In this document: positions 24,060 to 35,622 of the stretch, piece by piece | Layout of the letters: the number at the start of each line of letters is the position of its first letter | How positions within the stretch are numbered: position 1 is the first letter of the stretch | Source: Ailanthus altissimus | Taxonomy: Eukaryota > Streptophyta > Magnoliopsida > Sapindales > Simaroubaceae | NCBI GenBank assembly: GCA_946807835.1 | Contig: OX327704.1 | Coordinates: forward strand, 2,666,001 to 2,730,000 | Direction of reading: 5' to 3' | Length of the DNA: 64,000 nt | Position numbers and translations under genes: made by a program | Notes under the pieces: generated by a model | Databases searched by the model: none | Seen by the model: only the letters and a program-made list of their open reading frames with translations | Told to the model about the DNA's origin: nothing

Positions 24060-24461
24060 TTAAGTAGCTATCATTTCTTCAAGCCAAGAAAGATTCAAGT
24101 CCAGACAATTAACTTTAAATACTTTGACACATTGGTCAAAACCTATGTTCACCCCATCATCAACGTGGTCCTCAACCTTTAATAAAGCGTTAGCTTGAGC
24201 ATCTTCAAGTTCTCTGAACAGCTCATTAAACAACTCATCGCTCTTTTTTTCAAGGGCAACGCTCTTCACTTGGATAGTATTAATCAAAGTTTGAGACTCG
24301 TCAATCGCCTCTTTAAGTTGGTAAACTTCTAACTGAAGAGCCAATACTTTTCTTTCCATTGTGAAATCTTTACTTTTTGTGGTAGCTGCCTTAGCCTCGG
24401 TCTCTTTCACTTTAGCAGCCAGACTCTTACGCTTTTGGAAAATACCCCATGCAAATATCAT
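24060..24461 (-). pseudogene. Coiled-coil part of an antisense retrotransposon ORF
   Basis: The 133-residue frame is rich in Lys, Glu, Leu and Ala and forms a probable coiled coil over most of its length (KSLAAKVKETEAKAATTKSK..., then ALEKKSDELFNEL). Such a coil follows the N-terminal domain in the 'putative gypsy type transposon' proteins encoded antisense in Tat-type elements. The matching N-terminal part lies at 26175-26884, separated by an LTR-like insertion. Its function is unknown in the family. Confidence 0.5.
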
Positions 24462-24799
24462 ATGCCATGTGTTAAGAAACTGGGGGCATCATACTTAGAT
24501 AAATCATTAGCTCAAGCAATTGAGTTTCACTCGCTCGACCTCCTTCACTAAGAGTACGATGTGTCTATATCTATCTTGTTTCTCAGCAGAAACATCAAAC
24601 AACTTGAAGACTGAGCACCCTAATTTTGTCCGAGAATCACTAGGACTAGAATAGTAATACTTAGGGCTAGTAGGATAGAAGCCATCACCCCAGCCACTGA
24701 ACGGCCCCCTCTCACTTAATGAAAATGAAAAACTTCATCTCATAAACCTATTAAGATAGAAGATGAAAGAGCTCATAAATCCATCAAGACTCTTGATAA

Positions 24800-26150
24800 T
24801 AGTTAATTAATATTTCTATTTTTCTAACTTAATATTGTTCGTTTAAATTAAGATTATTTGACTTTTATGTGCCTTATTGTTATTTTGTAGGTTCGACGTC
24901 AATAGAGCAAATAGTGATGCAAATCCAAAGAAAATAAGGTAAAAATATCAAAATTGTTACAATACCCTACTACAATACAGAGCTATAGAATTTTTGCTAT
25001 GGTACCTAGTGCTGCAGCGCTCAAAACAGTGTGTATAGCGCCCTAGCGCTGCAACGCTGAGGGAATAGTAACTTTATGAACATTAATCCTAATCTAACTT
25101 ATATTTAATATTTTACCCTAAATTGAAGATATAAACCTATAAATATAATGCCAAAACCCCTAGTTCAAATAATCAAGAGGAGAGAGAAGAAGAGAGAGAA
25201 AGAAATAGTAATTTTTGAAGAATTAAGAAAACTAAAAAATTGAAGACTACATAAAAGTTGGTCTTATCTCTTCAACTCTTTATCTTTCTAGTTTTCTATG
25301 ATTTTCATGATGTTATTCTTGATAAGCTCTAGAACTCTTTATTTCACCGTGACCTAAATTTTTATTTCTAAGATTAGACTTTTGAACCTAATATGTAGTT
25401 GAATTTTATTGACTTTCTTAATTTTTGAACTTAATATATAAAATTGATTCATTCTATCTTGTGTTTATTTCTTTCATTATATCTAACCAATATTTTGAAT
25501 AATCAATGAATCATAATGAACTTGACAAATGGACTTATATGTTTAGCCTATGATAGTTTAATGCATGATAATAGGGTAACAACTATGAGTTCCATATAGG
25601 ATAGAAATATATCTAGATGGCATTTATAGTATGATTTAGACATGTTCTTAATGAATTACATTCTATTCAAATTACCACAGACATATAGGTAATTGTTAAA
25701 ATGCGTAATATAGTCACTCAACCATCGATAGAGGCTTGTGATGAGATTAATATCTAAGCCAATAATTAGTATTAAGATATTAACTAAAAGGTTAATAAAT
25801 TTAATAAAATATTATGAGATAAGTCAAAAACCTAGATTGTTCTTAATTGGTGAATTCAACCATTTGCTTACTTTTAATTAATTTGGATTTAAATTAATAG
25901 AATTAGGTTAATTAATTAAGATTATATTTTGATTTTTCTGGATAAAAATTAAAGTATAATTAATTTTAATATTTAATTGTAAGAAATAGATTAATAGTCC
26001 TTATGAAAACGATAACTTGGATTAAATCCAATATTATTTGATATGATAGCGGATACTTGCGCTTAACAAGAGGCTTTAAAATTAAGCTCTCTAGTACTTT
26101 TATTTAACCAAGAGGCTTAAAAGGATGAGAGCGTTTTTGGATATTCTTAC
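24800..26150. repeat. LTR-like or noncoding retroelement insert
   Basis: No coding frames are seen. The segment has a 'gctgcagcgct' block (25008-25062), a purine-rich leader-like stretch (25178-25204) and phrases resembling plant gypsy LTR/leader sequence near 26010-26070 (acgataacttgg..., tatgatagcggatacttgcg). It lies between the two parts of the antisense ORF and therefore probably inserted there. The ends were not resolved. Confidence 0.4.
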
Positions 26151-26174
26151 TAACGTCCATTTTTATTTTTATTT

Positions 26175-26565
26175 TTAAAAGGAGAGGAATACGAGGTTTC
26201 GATTATAATGATAAAAAAAAAATAAGCACATCAATGAAAAAAAAAAAGGACTACCTCTTCCTCTTACCTTTTTTAGTAACTTAGATGATTTGGCGATTAA
26301 GCTTGTGCTCTCTAAAGTTTTGTTGGAAAAGAAGCTCCTTAAATGGCCTACCTTGTTTTCTAGATTGGTCCACCAATCTTGTTCCTTCAAAGATAGCTCA
26401 GGTTTCAAAGTCCAAAATGTCATTGCAACACAAGCATCTGAGTTTAAAAAATTAGAAAAACCACAAAAGTATAGACAACAAAAATGACGAAGACGTAATC
26501 TAGAGAATACCCAAGGATAAAGCAAGTATCTAGACACTCCTCGTACTTTTGGCCCCATTCCCTAC

Positions 26566-26615
<50 letters not shown>

Positions 26616-26884
26616 AATTTCCAATCATAGTTACTTAAAAGCATGTCATGAATGGAATAAGTGCTTCTTCTCGTCATCATAAGCTTCTTCTTATCATTAT
26701 AAGTTAAGAAGAGATAGAACCCCTTGTACCAGTCAGCATTCACCCTACACCGGTACAGTTGTTGGAACTTAACAAAGGTAGGTTCACTATACTTGACCTT
26801 TATCCACATCACCCTTAAAACTACCACCACCTTCCATACATTTGAACCCAATTGACATTGTGCTAAATTAAAATGTGCAAGCAC
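26175..26884 (-). pseudogene. Antisense ORF of Tat-type element (Transposase_28-like), broken
   Basis: Frames 26444-26884 and 26175-26558 resemble the N-terminal domain of plant 'putative gypsy type transposon' proteins: LAQCQLGSNVWKVVVVL, then FQQLYRCR, then WYKGFYLFL. A (TA)n run (26567-26612) interrupts the sequence, and the second frame begins after it. It is opposite in strand to the LTR at 16163-16988, as expected for the antisense ORF of that lineage. Confidence 0.5.
26567..26612. repeat. (TA)n microsatellite
   Basis: Some 23 TA steps with one interruption. Confidence 0.95.
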
Positions 26885-28324
26885 GTATACAAAAGTAAGG
26901 CTAAAGGGATAACCTCAATCTTAAACTAAAGAAATCAATGTTAAAAGCCACCTCCTCTGCAAATGGCCTGGTCAAAGACTCGTCTTCTCATGGGACCATC
27001 AGAGTTATAGTAGTCGGTATCCTATATTTCTCTATCACAGCCACAAGGTGTCCCTTTTGCACACGCAAAGGACAATAAAGGGGCAATCCAACTTAAATGA
27101 TATCTCTTTGTCTTGACACAAGATAAGGTTCTTCTTTATCTTCTTCTTTTTAGGCCTACTAAACTAATATAGGGACTAAACTTACCCCTAAAATACCTTG
27201 CTTGGCACTATATCACTAGAGATCTTTACAGAATCGTTAAGAAACTCTAAGGGTTCTACAGGATATACCACTAACAACCAGATAAGGTCTCTGAACTTCC
27301 TGACTACTTCTATTATCTACTTCTCAATCTGAGCTACTCTCAATAACTGAGTTTCCACCTATATCGCTTAGCTCATGACTAGATACGTTCCAAGAATCCT
27401 CAATGAGAGACATAATTTACACACTTAGACAAAAAAAGATATACAACCTATTATATAAATTGCCTTAGCTAACTACTCCAACCAACAACTTAATCCGAAC
27501 ACTCAAGATTTAGAGCATACACCCAAAAAAAATGCCCATTGGGTACAAGAAAAAATGCCTAAAATATTATAGCCAATTGAGTTAAAAGCACTAAAAATTA
27601 AAAAGAAGAAAGCTACTTACTTATTCTTTTAAAATAAGATTGCGAACATTTAAAATTGTAGTGTTTCTCTCTTTTTAAAATTGTGAGCAATCATTCTCTC
27701 TTTTGAATCTCCAAATAAAAGAAAATTAAAGAAATGAAAATATTCCCCTTATTTATAAAATAATTGATATCGTCAATAGCCGTTGATTCCAAATCCAACA
27801 AATGATACGCTCTCATAGAGAGAACATCTTTTTAATTGACAACAACCCTAGTCATTTGATTAGCATATGCAATTTGAGATTTTGCCACATCAATAAGCAA
27901 ATGAGAGGATAAAGTTGTTCCTTGACTGCCTGTCAATACGAGTTTTTCTAAGGGTTACATGCAATTAAATGATACCAATTTTCGGTGCCAATTTCAAAAG
28001 TAAATTTTTTTTCAACAAATGATTTGACAGTTACGTAAGCACTTAGGTCATATAGACTTAGAGTATGCATACCAAAAGCACATCATTTTTGAAAACTTAA
28101 CAATTAAAAATCGAGAAAGCTTTTTTTGTTCGAGGATAATTATAAAGATTTATATATTAATAAATTAATATTAAAAAAACGAAGAGATTCATGTTTCCCT
28201 ATAAAATTTTGGTGCAAAGCCCATTTCCTTCAATGGGTCAGCTCGATGGGTGTGAAAAGTTTAATTTTCCTATTTAATAATTTTAAAAACTCTTTCAGGA
28301 GGGGTATTACGACAAAAATGAAAA
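26885..28324. other. Decayed Tat-element sequence and flank
   Basis: I recognise no intact gene. A stretch at 28187-28250 resembles 16178-16240 (caaagcccatttc...gggtcagctcga), perhaps the last piece of a 3' LTR. The plus-strand frame at 28126-28335 runs across this junction and is not credible. Confidence 0.4.
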
Positions 28325-28505
28325 TTTACAAGTGACATCACTCGTCGTTTTAAGACCCAAATATCCAACAACCTTTTGATGAATTTGTCAAAAAGAAATT
28401 TGAAGATTTTCAAAATCCATGACGTCCATTAGTTGCAATCCAGATTAATGCTATTGCTATGTCATTTTCACTTTATACCGAAAAGTTTTTAAATCTACAT
28501 AAATA
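28325..28505 (+). repeat. Dispersed repeat, copy B
   Basis: It matches 15036-15240 in direct orientation. Each copy lies outside the inferred Tat-type carcass, one on either side. Confidence 0.7.
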
Positions 28506-29009
28506 AATATGAAAGTTTTAAAAATTAAAAATTTACAAAAATTACCTCAATTTTTTCAATGTATGCTTCATTGTACCCGAAACAAAACACCATTCTTTTG
28601 TAAAAAAATAAAATTAAAAAAAAAATACTTCAGACACTTTAGTTAGTAATTACTTAAAATTCATGTTATGTGTAAGAGTACTTCAAATAAGATATTATAC
28701 TTTTATGTGTTTCTCTCTAAAATGTGATAATTCTCTATAGAATGCTTGAAAGTTCTAATGATTAAATGCTAATAATTGAATAAATTGTGAATGGGATGAA
28801 TTAGTTGCTAAAAACTTTAATGAAAAAATTGTGAATAATGAACATATTCTCCACTAAATGAATAATGACTTAACGGTGCATGTTTATTGATATTGTGTAA
28901 ATCATAATTCATGTTAAATTATGAATGCATAAATTTTAATTCTCCTCAAATTATGAATCTAATTAAATATAAATAAATTAGGAATTTTAATATGGAAAAA
29001 AATAATTTT
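28506..29009. other. AT-rich intergenic DNA
   Basis: Nothing recognised. The last bases (28996-29009, an A-rich run ending aataatttt) repeat at 30307-30321 and flank the next element. Confidence 0.5.
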
Positions 29010-30306
29010 GTCCTAGAATTTGGCCTAATATTTAATTTTATCCTTATAATTTCAAATTACTCATTTTTATCTCTTTTCGTTAGTCAGTTGTTGTTATATC
29101 TAATAATTAAATGGCAAAATCATTTCTCAACAGAAAAAAAATATTTATACACTCTGACACGTGTCAAATAATCATTGGTTATTAATTAATAAAAAAATAA
29201 ATCTTTACCATCATTAGTTCGGTCGTAGGCCGCCAGCGACTGCCGGCCTCCAAAGACAAAAAAAATTAAAATTTATATTATTTGATTCTATTTTTTTTTT
29301 ATTTACATAATAGTTGAGTCATTTTCACCAAAACAAATATATTAAAAAGCAGCCAAATACTTTGGGAATGCAGCAACCACCATCGTTCGTCGTCAAATAG
29401 GATGGCGGTGACATACAATGCCACCACCATTGGATAGATCAATGGTCGATCTATCTAACAGTAGTGGCGGTGCACATCACTGTCACCTCATTTGATGGCG
29501 ATTGCCGTCTCATAATAGAGGGTGACGACCACTATCGCCTATCTTCAAACAGGGTAGTTGATCTATCTAATGATGGTGACAGTGCACATCATCACCACCC
29601 TTGTTTGACAGCGACTGCCATCCTGCAGTAAAGGGTAACGGCACCACTGTCTGCCATCAAACGAGGTGGCAATGACATGCATCACCACTACCTTTCATCG
29701 CCACCCCTTTTGACAACGGTCACCATCCTGCAATGGCCACCGTGGTCTACGGGCCAATAGGGTAGTGGTGACGTGCATCCCCACCACCACTTGATAGATC
29801 GGCCACTGATCTATCCAATGGTAGTAGCGATGGATATCACCGCTACCTCTTTTGATGGTGAACGGCAAAAAGTGATACTCTCTCACCATATTTGATTGTC
29901 TTCTGGTCTCTTTTTTTTTTTTGTTGAAAATGACCCCACTATTATATAGATATAAAAATAAAGTCTGATAATATAAATTTTGATCAATTTTATCTTTAAA
30001 GATCAGTCATCGACAGAGGTTCGCTACAAATGAAGGCTTCTGTTATTTTTAAATAATTTATTTATGAAAAATAAAAATTTTAAAACTTTTAAAAATAAAT
30101 ATTAAGATTTGATCTTATTATAGTGTGCCACATGTTCTTTTTATATTAATGACCAATCATTTATTGATAAGTGGACGTAATAATTGTTACATGAATTTTA
30201 GCATGGGCAAAATATATCCTTATATAGAAAATTGAACTTTTTCATTAAATTTAACGGTAATTTGAAATTATAGACAATATAGAGTATTAGACCAAATTCT
30301 AAGTAC
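29010..30306. mobile_element. Non-autonomous Mutator-like element with long TIRs
   Basis: The ends are long inverted repeats: GTCCTAGAATTTGGCCTAAT on the left, and GTACTTAGAATTTGGTCTAA as the complement of the right end. The pairing continues inward for about 200 bp (for example tataatttcaaattac on both arms and, further in, the 'gattggtcattaat' block). An AT-rich direct repeat (aaaaataatttt) flanks both sides and could hold a 9-bp target duplication. There is no transposase. The interior has a repeated GC-richer segment (29380-29885). Confidence 0.75.
29380..29885. repeat. Imperfect repeats inside the Mutator-like element
   Basis: The words gat(a/c)gatctatcta, gtggcggtgcacatcacc, gcgattgccgtcctgca and agggtgacggcc return about three times, in part as inverted copies (gatagatcaatggtcgatctatc). 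The base composition is much richer in G and C than the surroundings. The minus-strand frame at 29695-29889 lies inside it and shows no domain. Confidence 0.65.
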
Positions 30307-30979
30307 AAAAATAATTTTTTTCCCTTTTAATATATTTCAGAATCATCAACCAAAAAAGATGTAAGCAAGATTTCTCTATTTGTCGAAAATATTTTTTTTT
30401 TATATAAAATAATAATTAACTAATAAAAATTTGAATATGATCAAAGTTAAATCCTTTTTCACTTTTTTATAACTTACACAACTCATTTATGGATTAAAAG
30501 TTAGCGGGTTCGATTACTTCATATTGAATTTGGATCTTATTAATTGTTAACGAGCTCTCTTTAGAAAAATATAATGGCATGAGTTGTTGGGTTTATTTAA
30601 TAATTAACCCAATAAAATAAATAAATAAAATAAAATAAAGAATTAAAAATAAATTAATATGTGTAAAGTAGCTCTATGTTAAAAATTAGATTCTGCCCTT
30701 CAATTATTTTAGGACAAAAATTGGTGTCAAATTATTTTAGGAGCTTTTGATTTTCTATCAATTTTGTATTATTATTCGAGTTTTATTTTAGTATTTTTTT
30801 AAGTATTTATTTTATTGTTAGCGGATAATTTTTTTATTTATTTAAAAAAGTGAGTTTAACTATTATAAAAATAAATAAAAAATAAAAGTGGATTTGACTA
30901 TCACAAATAAAGTGATAGTGTTACATCTTTGTTTTTAATAGGAGAACAAATTTATTCATATTTACAATATGATATTTGT
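30307..30979. other. AT-rich intergenic DNA
   Basis: Nothing recognised except a short (aaataaaataaataa) run near 30608-30640. Confidence 0.5.
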
Positions 30980-31265
30980 TGAAATCTATAGTGATAGTAT
31001 CTGATGTGGCACATCCTGCAAATCTAAATTCATAAAAGCTCTAATTCAACAATTTAATGAAATTTACATTTAGATATTTAATAAGATCTACAATGATAGT
31101 ATTTATTATGGCGCAGCATATAAATTTAGACTCAAAAAATACCATTAAAATTTAGAACCTATAGTGATAATATCTGTTATGACAATATATAAATTTAAAC
31201 CCAAAAAAGACTAAAATTACTATACTAAAATTTAGGGACTACCACAATAACATTCGTTTTGGTGC
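30980..31265. repeat. Degenerate tandem repeat, about 4 units of 70-100 bp
   Basis: The word ctayartgatartatytgttatgg recurs at 30986, 31088, 31159 and 31239, each followed by cayataaatttaractcaaaaa. The plus-strand frame at 31259-31519 begins in the last unit and has no recognisable domain. Confidence 0.6.
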
Positions 31266-32946
31266 AACTTGTAAAATCTAGAATTAGAAATGATCAAAAT
31301 TGCCCCATTAAAATTAAGAAAAATTTACTCTTAAAAGAGGTAAAATCTATTTCTCTAAATTTTGGAGAAAATTACCCCTATTCATATATGGAAAGGGACT
31401 CGAACATTAATCCTATATTGAGAACCAAGATTATCCATCACTCAGTTAGAGGTAGTGTCACATATTTTTCAATGGTTTTTAATTTAACGAAACTTGTAAT
31501 TTTCTTCATGGTTATTTGAAACTTCGATTTTCTTTTTATTTAAAAAAAAAAAATGCAAAGATGTAAATCGGCTTTGGTGCTCACCATGCAGATCCGTTGT
31601 GCTGAGTCAAGTCAACCGCGTACACGGACTATGGGTGGTCAAGTCTTTGCTCAATCATAAACAAGTTTATTACTAGAAAAAGGAGAGAAATTTAAAAATA
31701 AATAAATAAATAATAAGAGATAAAATTAAATAAAATTGACCTTCTTACATATTACGGTTTCTAGTTAAAAAAAACATGAAAATTTTATTTTCTCCAAATT
31801 TTTAGGAAGTGGCACAGTAATTGATCATTTTTTATTTTTTATTATTGTTTTCTTCTATTATTAATAAAAACCAAACCTCTTTCGAACGGCACTTGTTTAA
31901 ATTCTCAATGATAAAAAGTTTATAGTGTATTTCTTTGCGAAAATAAAAATGTTGAGTTTGAATATCCATTCTCCCATATAAAATAAAATAAAAACTCTTT
32001 CAAACTCTAATTTAAATGAGATGTAAATTCTATTTTTTTTAATAATATACGAGATTTTATTAATTAAATAAAATGACACTTACATTTTTTTTAATTAATA
32101 TATGTCTTTTAAGTATGAGATTGTCACACAATAGTTTATTTATTAAAAAACAATTATGTATACATGAATTATTTTTATTATAATTTTGATATTTTCTCTT
32201 TTTATAAAAATTATTTTTCTCTTATGCATAATAACATTTAGTATTGTTTCCACACTACATCAAAGTCAAAACTTATTTTTATGATAGAAATAATAACTTT
32301 TGTAAGCTACCAATCAACCTCATTCACCATAAAACACCTTGCCATAACACTATCACAATTTTTTATCCAACTTTTATTTTATTTTATTTTTATTAATTTT
32401 TGGAAAGACCCAACTTTTTAATGGGAGACAAATAAAACAAAGTGCTGAATCTTATCTATTTATCCATGAAATAGATTAGAGACCACAAGAGCCAACAAAC
32501 AAATTCATGACTCATGCACCACAACAAAATTATAGAGACAAAAAATTGAAAAATATCCCATTCAATTGTCTAAAACAATATCAAAAGAGAAGTCAAATAC
32601 CCAAAAGCTTTTTTGAACCAAAAAAATTGTGCTTAAAAGCTAAAAATATACAAACTTGCACAAATCATAGCATCACCTTCATACACTATATATGTTAGTT
32701 GAAAAAAAAAAGAGAATATGTAAGTAAGGACTTAAACATTATTCTTTATTTTGGTTTTTTTTTTAGAATAATATATAAACATAAATGAAATTATTTGTAA
32801 TTACTTTTTATTTTTCTTTTTAATTATTTTTTTCTATAGCAAGAAGAAAAATGAATGGCTTTAATATTGTTTAATTACATGTAATAATATATTGACGGTG
32901 CGAAATATTCTCAAAACCAGACAAATATCACCAAAGTAATTAGATT
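31266..32946. other. AT-rich intergenic DNA
   Basis: No supported gene. A slightly GC-richer patch at 31565-31660 gives no extended frame. Long A/T runs dominate. Confidence 0.5.
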
Positions 32947-33734
32947 TAGGGTGGAGTTATTTGATCCCACCAAAATACTAACTATTAAAATTTAAAACCT
33001 TAAATTTTATGTTATAAACCTACTGAGATTCTAATATAACTTTACTAAATTAAATTATTATAATAAAAATAATTATATTAAATGTATAAATTCTTAATAC
33101 TAAATAAATTATATAATAGTTTCTCCATGAAAATCTGTTTATTTAAAACTAAAACCTAATAACATCAACTGACCGATTGAAAAACTTTAATAATCACAAA
33201 AAAAAAATTATTTATTTAAGTTAAAGTGTTTGTTTTTAAAAAAAAGGCAAGGGTGTTTATTTTATTAAATGTTTAAACACCCATTATATTTTAATGAATT
33301 GAATCAGATTAGCTACCATATGATTTAATTTCTATTTAGATTTCACCTAGTAATTAGTCTCAAATTTGCATCTATTAAAAAATTTAAAATTCTGAATTTT
33401 AATTTATAAACTAGCCTTAATTATTAATTCAATCTTATTAATTTTAATTATTATAAAACTAATAGTTTTTAATACATACATATATACTTATTCTCAATCT
33501 AAATAAATTCTATAATTTTTTCTCAACAAAAATGAAGAATAATCTTTAACAATTGACTCTTATGTGAATATTTAGTAAAAACTAAATTTTATTATAATAA
33601 TTTAATTTAGTAAAGTTATATTAGAAATTAAGGCATGTTTATAACATAAAATTTAAAACTTTAGATTTTAATAATAGATTTATTGAAAAAGTAGGTTTGT
33701 TGAGTATTTTGGTGGGTTCAAATACCCGCCCTTA
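32947..33734. mobile_element. Non-autonomous DNA transposon with about 150-bp TIRs
   Basis: The left arm TAGGGTGGAGTTATTTGA followed by CCCACCAAAATACT pairs with the complement of the right arm, TAAGGGCGGGTATTTGAA followed by CCCACCAAAATACT. Pairing continues through 'aaattttatgttataaac' and 'ctaatataactttactaaat' to about 33095 and 33545. There is no coding sequence. The target duplication is unclear, so the superfamily (hAT or Mutator) is open. Confidence 0.75.
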
Positions 33735-35395
33735 CTTTTATTATATATCATTATGGATATCTAATAATATAAGTATTATAATTAACTAAACTTGATTGCA
33801 TAAAACAAAATTTTCATAATTTATTAAACTTTCAATAATGTATAATACTTAAACTTAAATTAATATTAGATCATTATAATTGTATATTTTCATTAATTAA
33901 TTAATAACATAAATTTGTAGATGTACTTATTAACTTATTATTACAAATAAATAATTTGAAAATTTTATAAGTTAAATTAAATTAATTTATGAATAAATAA
34001 TTTAAATTAATATTAGTGTCTTTAATTCAATAGTTTATAAAATTATTTTAGTTAGTCCAATCCAGTCCCACGAAACACCGATCATAACATTGTGCTAATT
34101 AATCTAAGGTTAGTGAGTTGGGATACAAAGTTTATATCCCCATTGATGGAATATTAATCGGTGACTACCACTTGGTAGATATTTTGTTATTTTACTTCTT
34201 ATTAATATAGTAGTTATATAATATCAATCAACAATTAATACATGAATGTCACATAATTTGGGATATAAACTTTATTTTCCAACTATATCTTGACTATAAA
34301 AGTATAATATTACTATTAAAGATCATTTGATTGAACTTTTTTAAATTGAGCTTTTGAAAATTAAGTTTTTAGAAATATAACTTTTTAAGAAAAACTCATT
34401 ATTGATTGTCATTTAAAAAGTTTTTTGAAGTATAAATCATTTGGTTACACATTGTTAAAAGTGTTTATTTATTATTAAATTACTAAAAAAAGACACTCAA
34501 TAAAACTTATATTAAAATTCTATAAAATTTAATTTTTTACATAAAATAAAATTTTATAATTTAAACATTAAAATTTACTAAACGTATTTTTATAGACAAA
34601 ATAAATGATTCGTGATAAAATTTATTTTTGTCATCATTATAAAATAATCGTAAAAATAATCAGAACTCTAAACATCAATAAAAAAAATACAAAAATTCAA
34701 GTAAATTTAATATTTGACAATCAACAAACAAAATAAATTATTGTATTTATTATAAAAATTAAAAAATAAAATAAAATACTACATACTCATAACAAAAAAG
34801 AAAATTAATAGAGCCTTATAAATATAAAAGATGGTTGTAAGGATATAAAGATATGATGATTTTTAACAAAATGTTATAAATATATTAGTTGATTAGAGTT
34901 TAATAAAATTAAAAATATAATATAAAATTAAGAATATATTAATAGAATATATGTGTCAATACACATATTAAAAAAAAAATTATTTATAGAAATTTAAATT
35001 TTGCACTTTTTTAAATAGAAATAAAATATATTTTTTTTAATCTTTCAAATTTTTTTTTAATTACAATTAATCGTTATGATTAAAAAATTGTGAAAAAAAA
35101 AATTTAACATTAAAAAAAAACTGACCAATAAAAAAAATCCAACCAAATATATATTAATTTGATCGTAGCAAATATATGTTTCCAATCCCCTTCAATTGAG
35201 TTCAATTCAATACTGTATATCAAACGGCACGTAGTATTAAAAAATTATGAAGCATATTCTTAATCTCGAATCAACGTGTTTTAACTTTTTATTAACGCAC
35301 GTTAATAAACTGTTTATAAAGTGAAATAATTTTCCTTAATTAAAAAAGAAGAGGTGGGTGTGTGAACAAGTCTTTATCTTTTAACGTTCTGAGAT
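33735..35395. other. AT-rich intergenic DNA upstream of the hydrolase gene
   Basis: No gene or transposon end was recognised. The base composition is about four-fifths A+T, up to the promoter region. Confidence 0.55.
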
Positions 35396-35472
35396 TTGAC
35401 TTTGACCAAAACGAAAAGCCCAGCCGACCATCCGACGTGGCAACAGCCGACCACTCATCACCTTCCACGTCA
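35396..35472 (+). promoter_or_regulatory. Upstream region with W-boxes and ACGT elements
   Basis: About 150-230 bp before the hydrolase start codon lie two TTGAC W-box cores (35396-35400, TTGACC at 35402-35407), an ABRE-like ACGTGGC (35435-35441) and CCACGTCA (35465-35472). W-boxes bind WRKY factors, and ACGT cores bind bZIP factors of stress and abscisic-acid responses. Stress-linked control of the gene is therefore plausible, inferred from motifs only. Confidence 0.45.
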
Positions 35473-35622
35473 TAACCATTCAACCTCTAGTAAACTCATT
35501 TAAACTAATTAATTAAAAACCATATTCCAAATTTCTGTTGAATCTCTCCTTCTCTCCATAGCAAAAACAGAAAGAAACTCAACAACACAAGCACAGGCCA
35601 CAGAGCCATTAATTAGAAAACG

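Larger units (their letters stand above)
16163..28260 (+). mobile_element. Decayed Tat-lineage Ty3-gypsy carcass with nested insertions
   Basis: I infer one old element from these parts in order: an LTR with TATA box ending GGTCAACA (16988), a PBS-like junction (TTTGGTGTCACCTGTGG), a 49-bp minisatellite, and an antisense ORF remnant (24060-24461 and 26175-26884). At 28187-28250 a short stretch resembles the LTR start at about 16178-16240. Tat-lineage elements are known to carry antisense ORFs and tandem repeats next to an LTR. No gag or pol is left. A copia element (18079-23811) and an LTR-like segment (24800-26150) are inserted in it. The outer ends are approximate. Confidence 0.5.
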
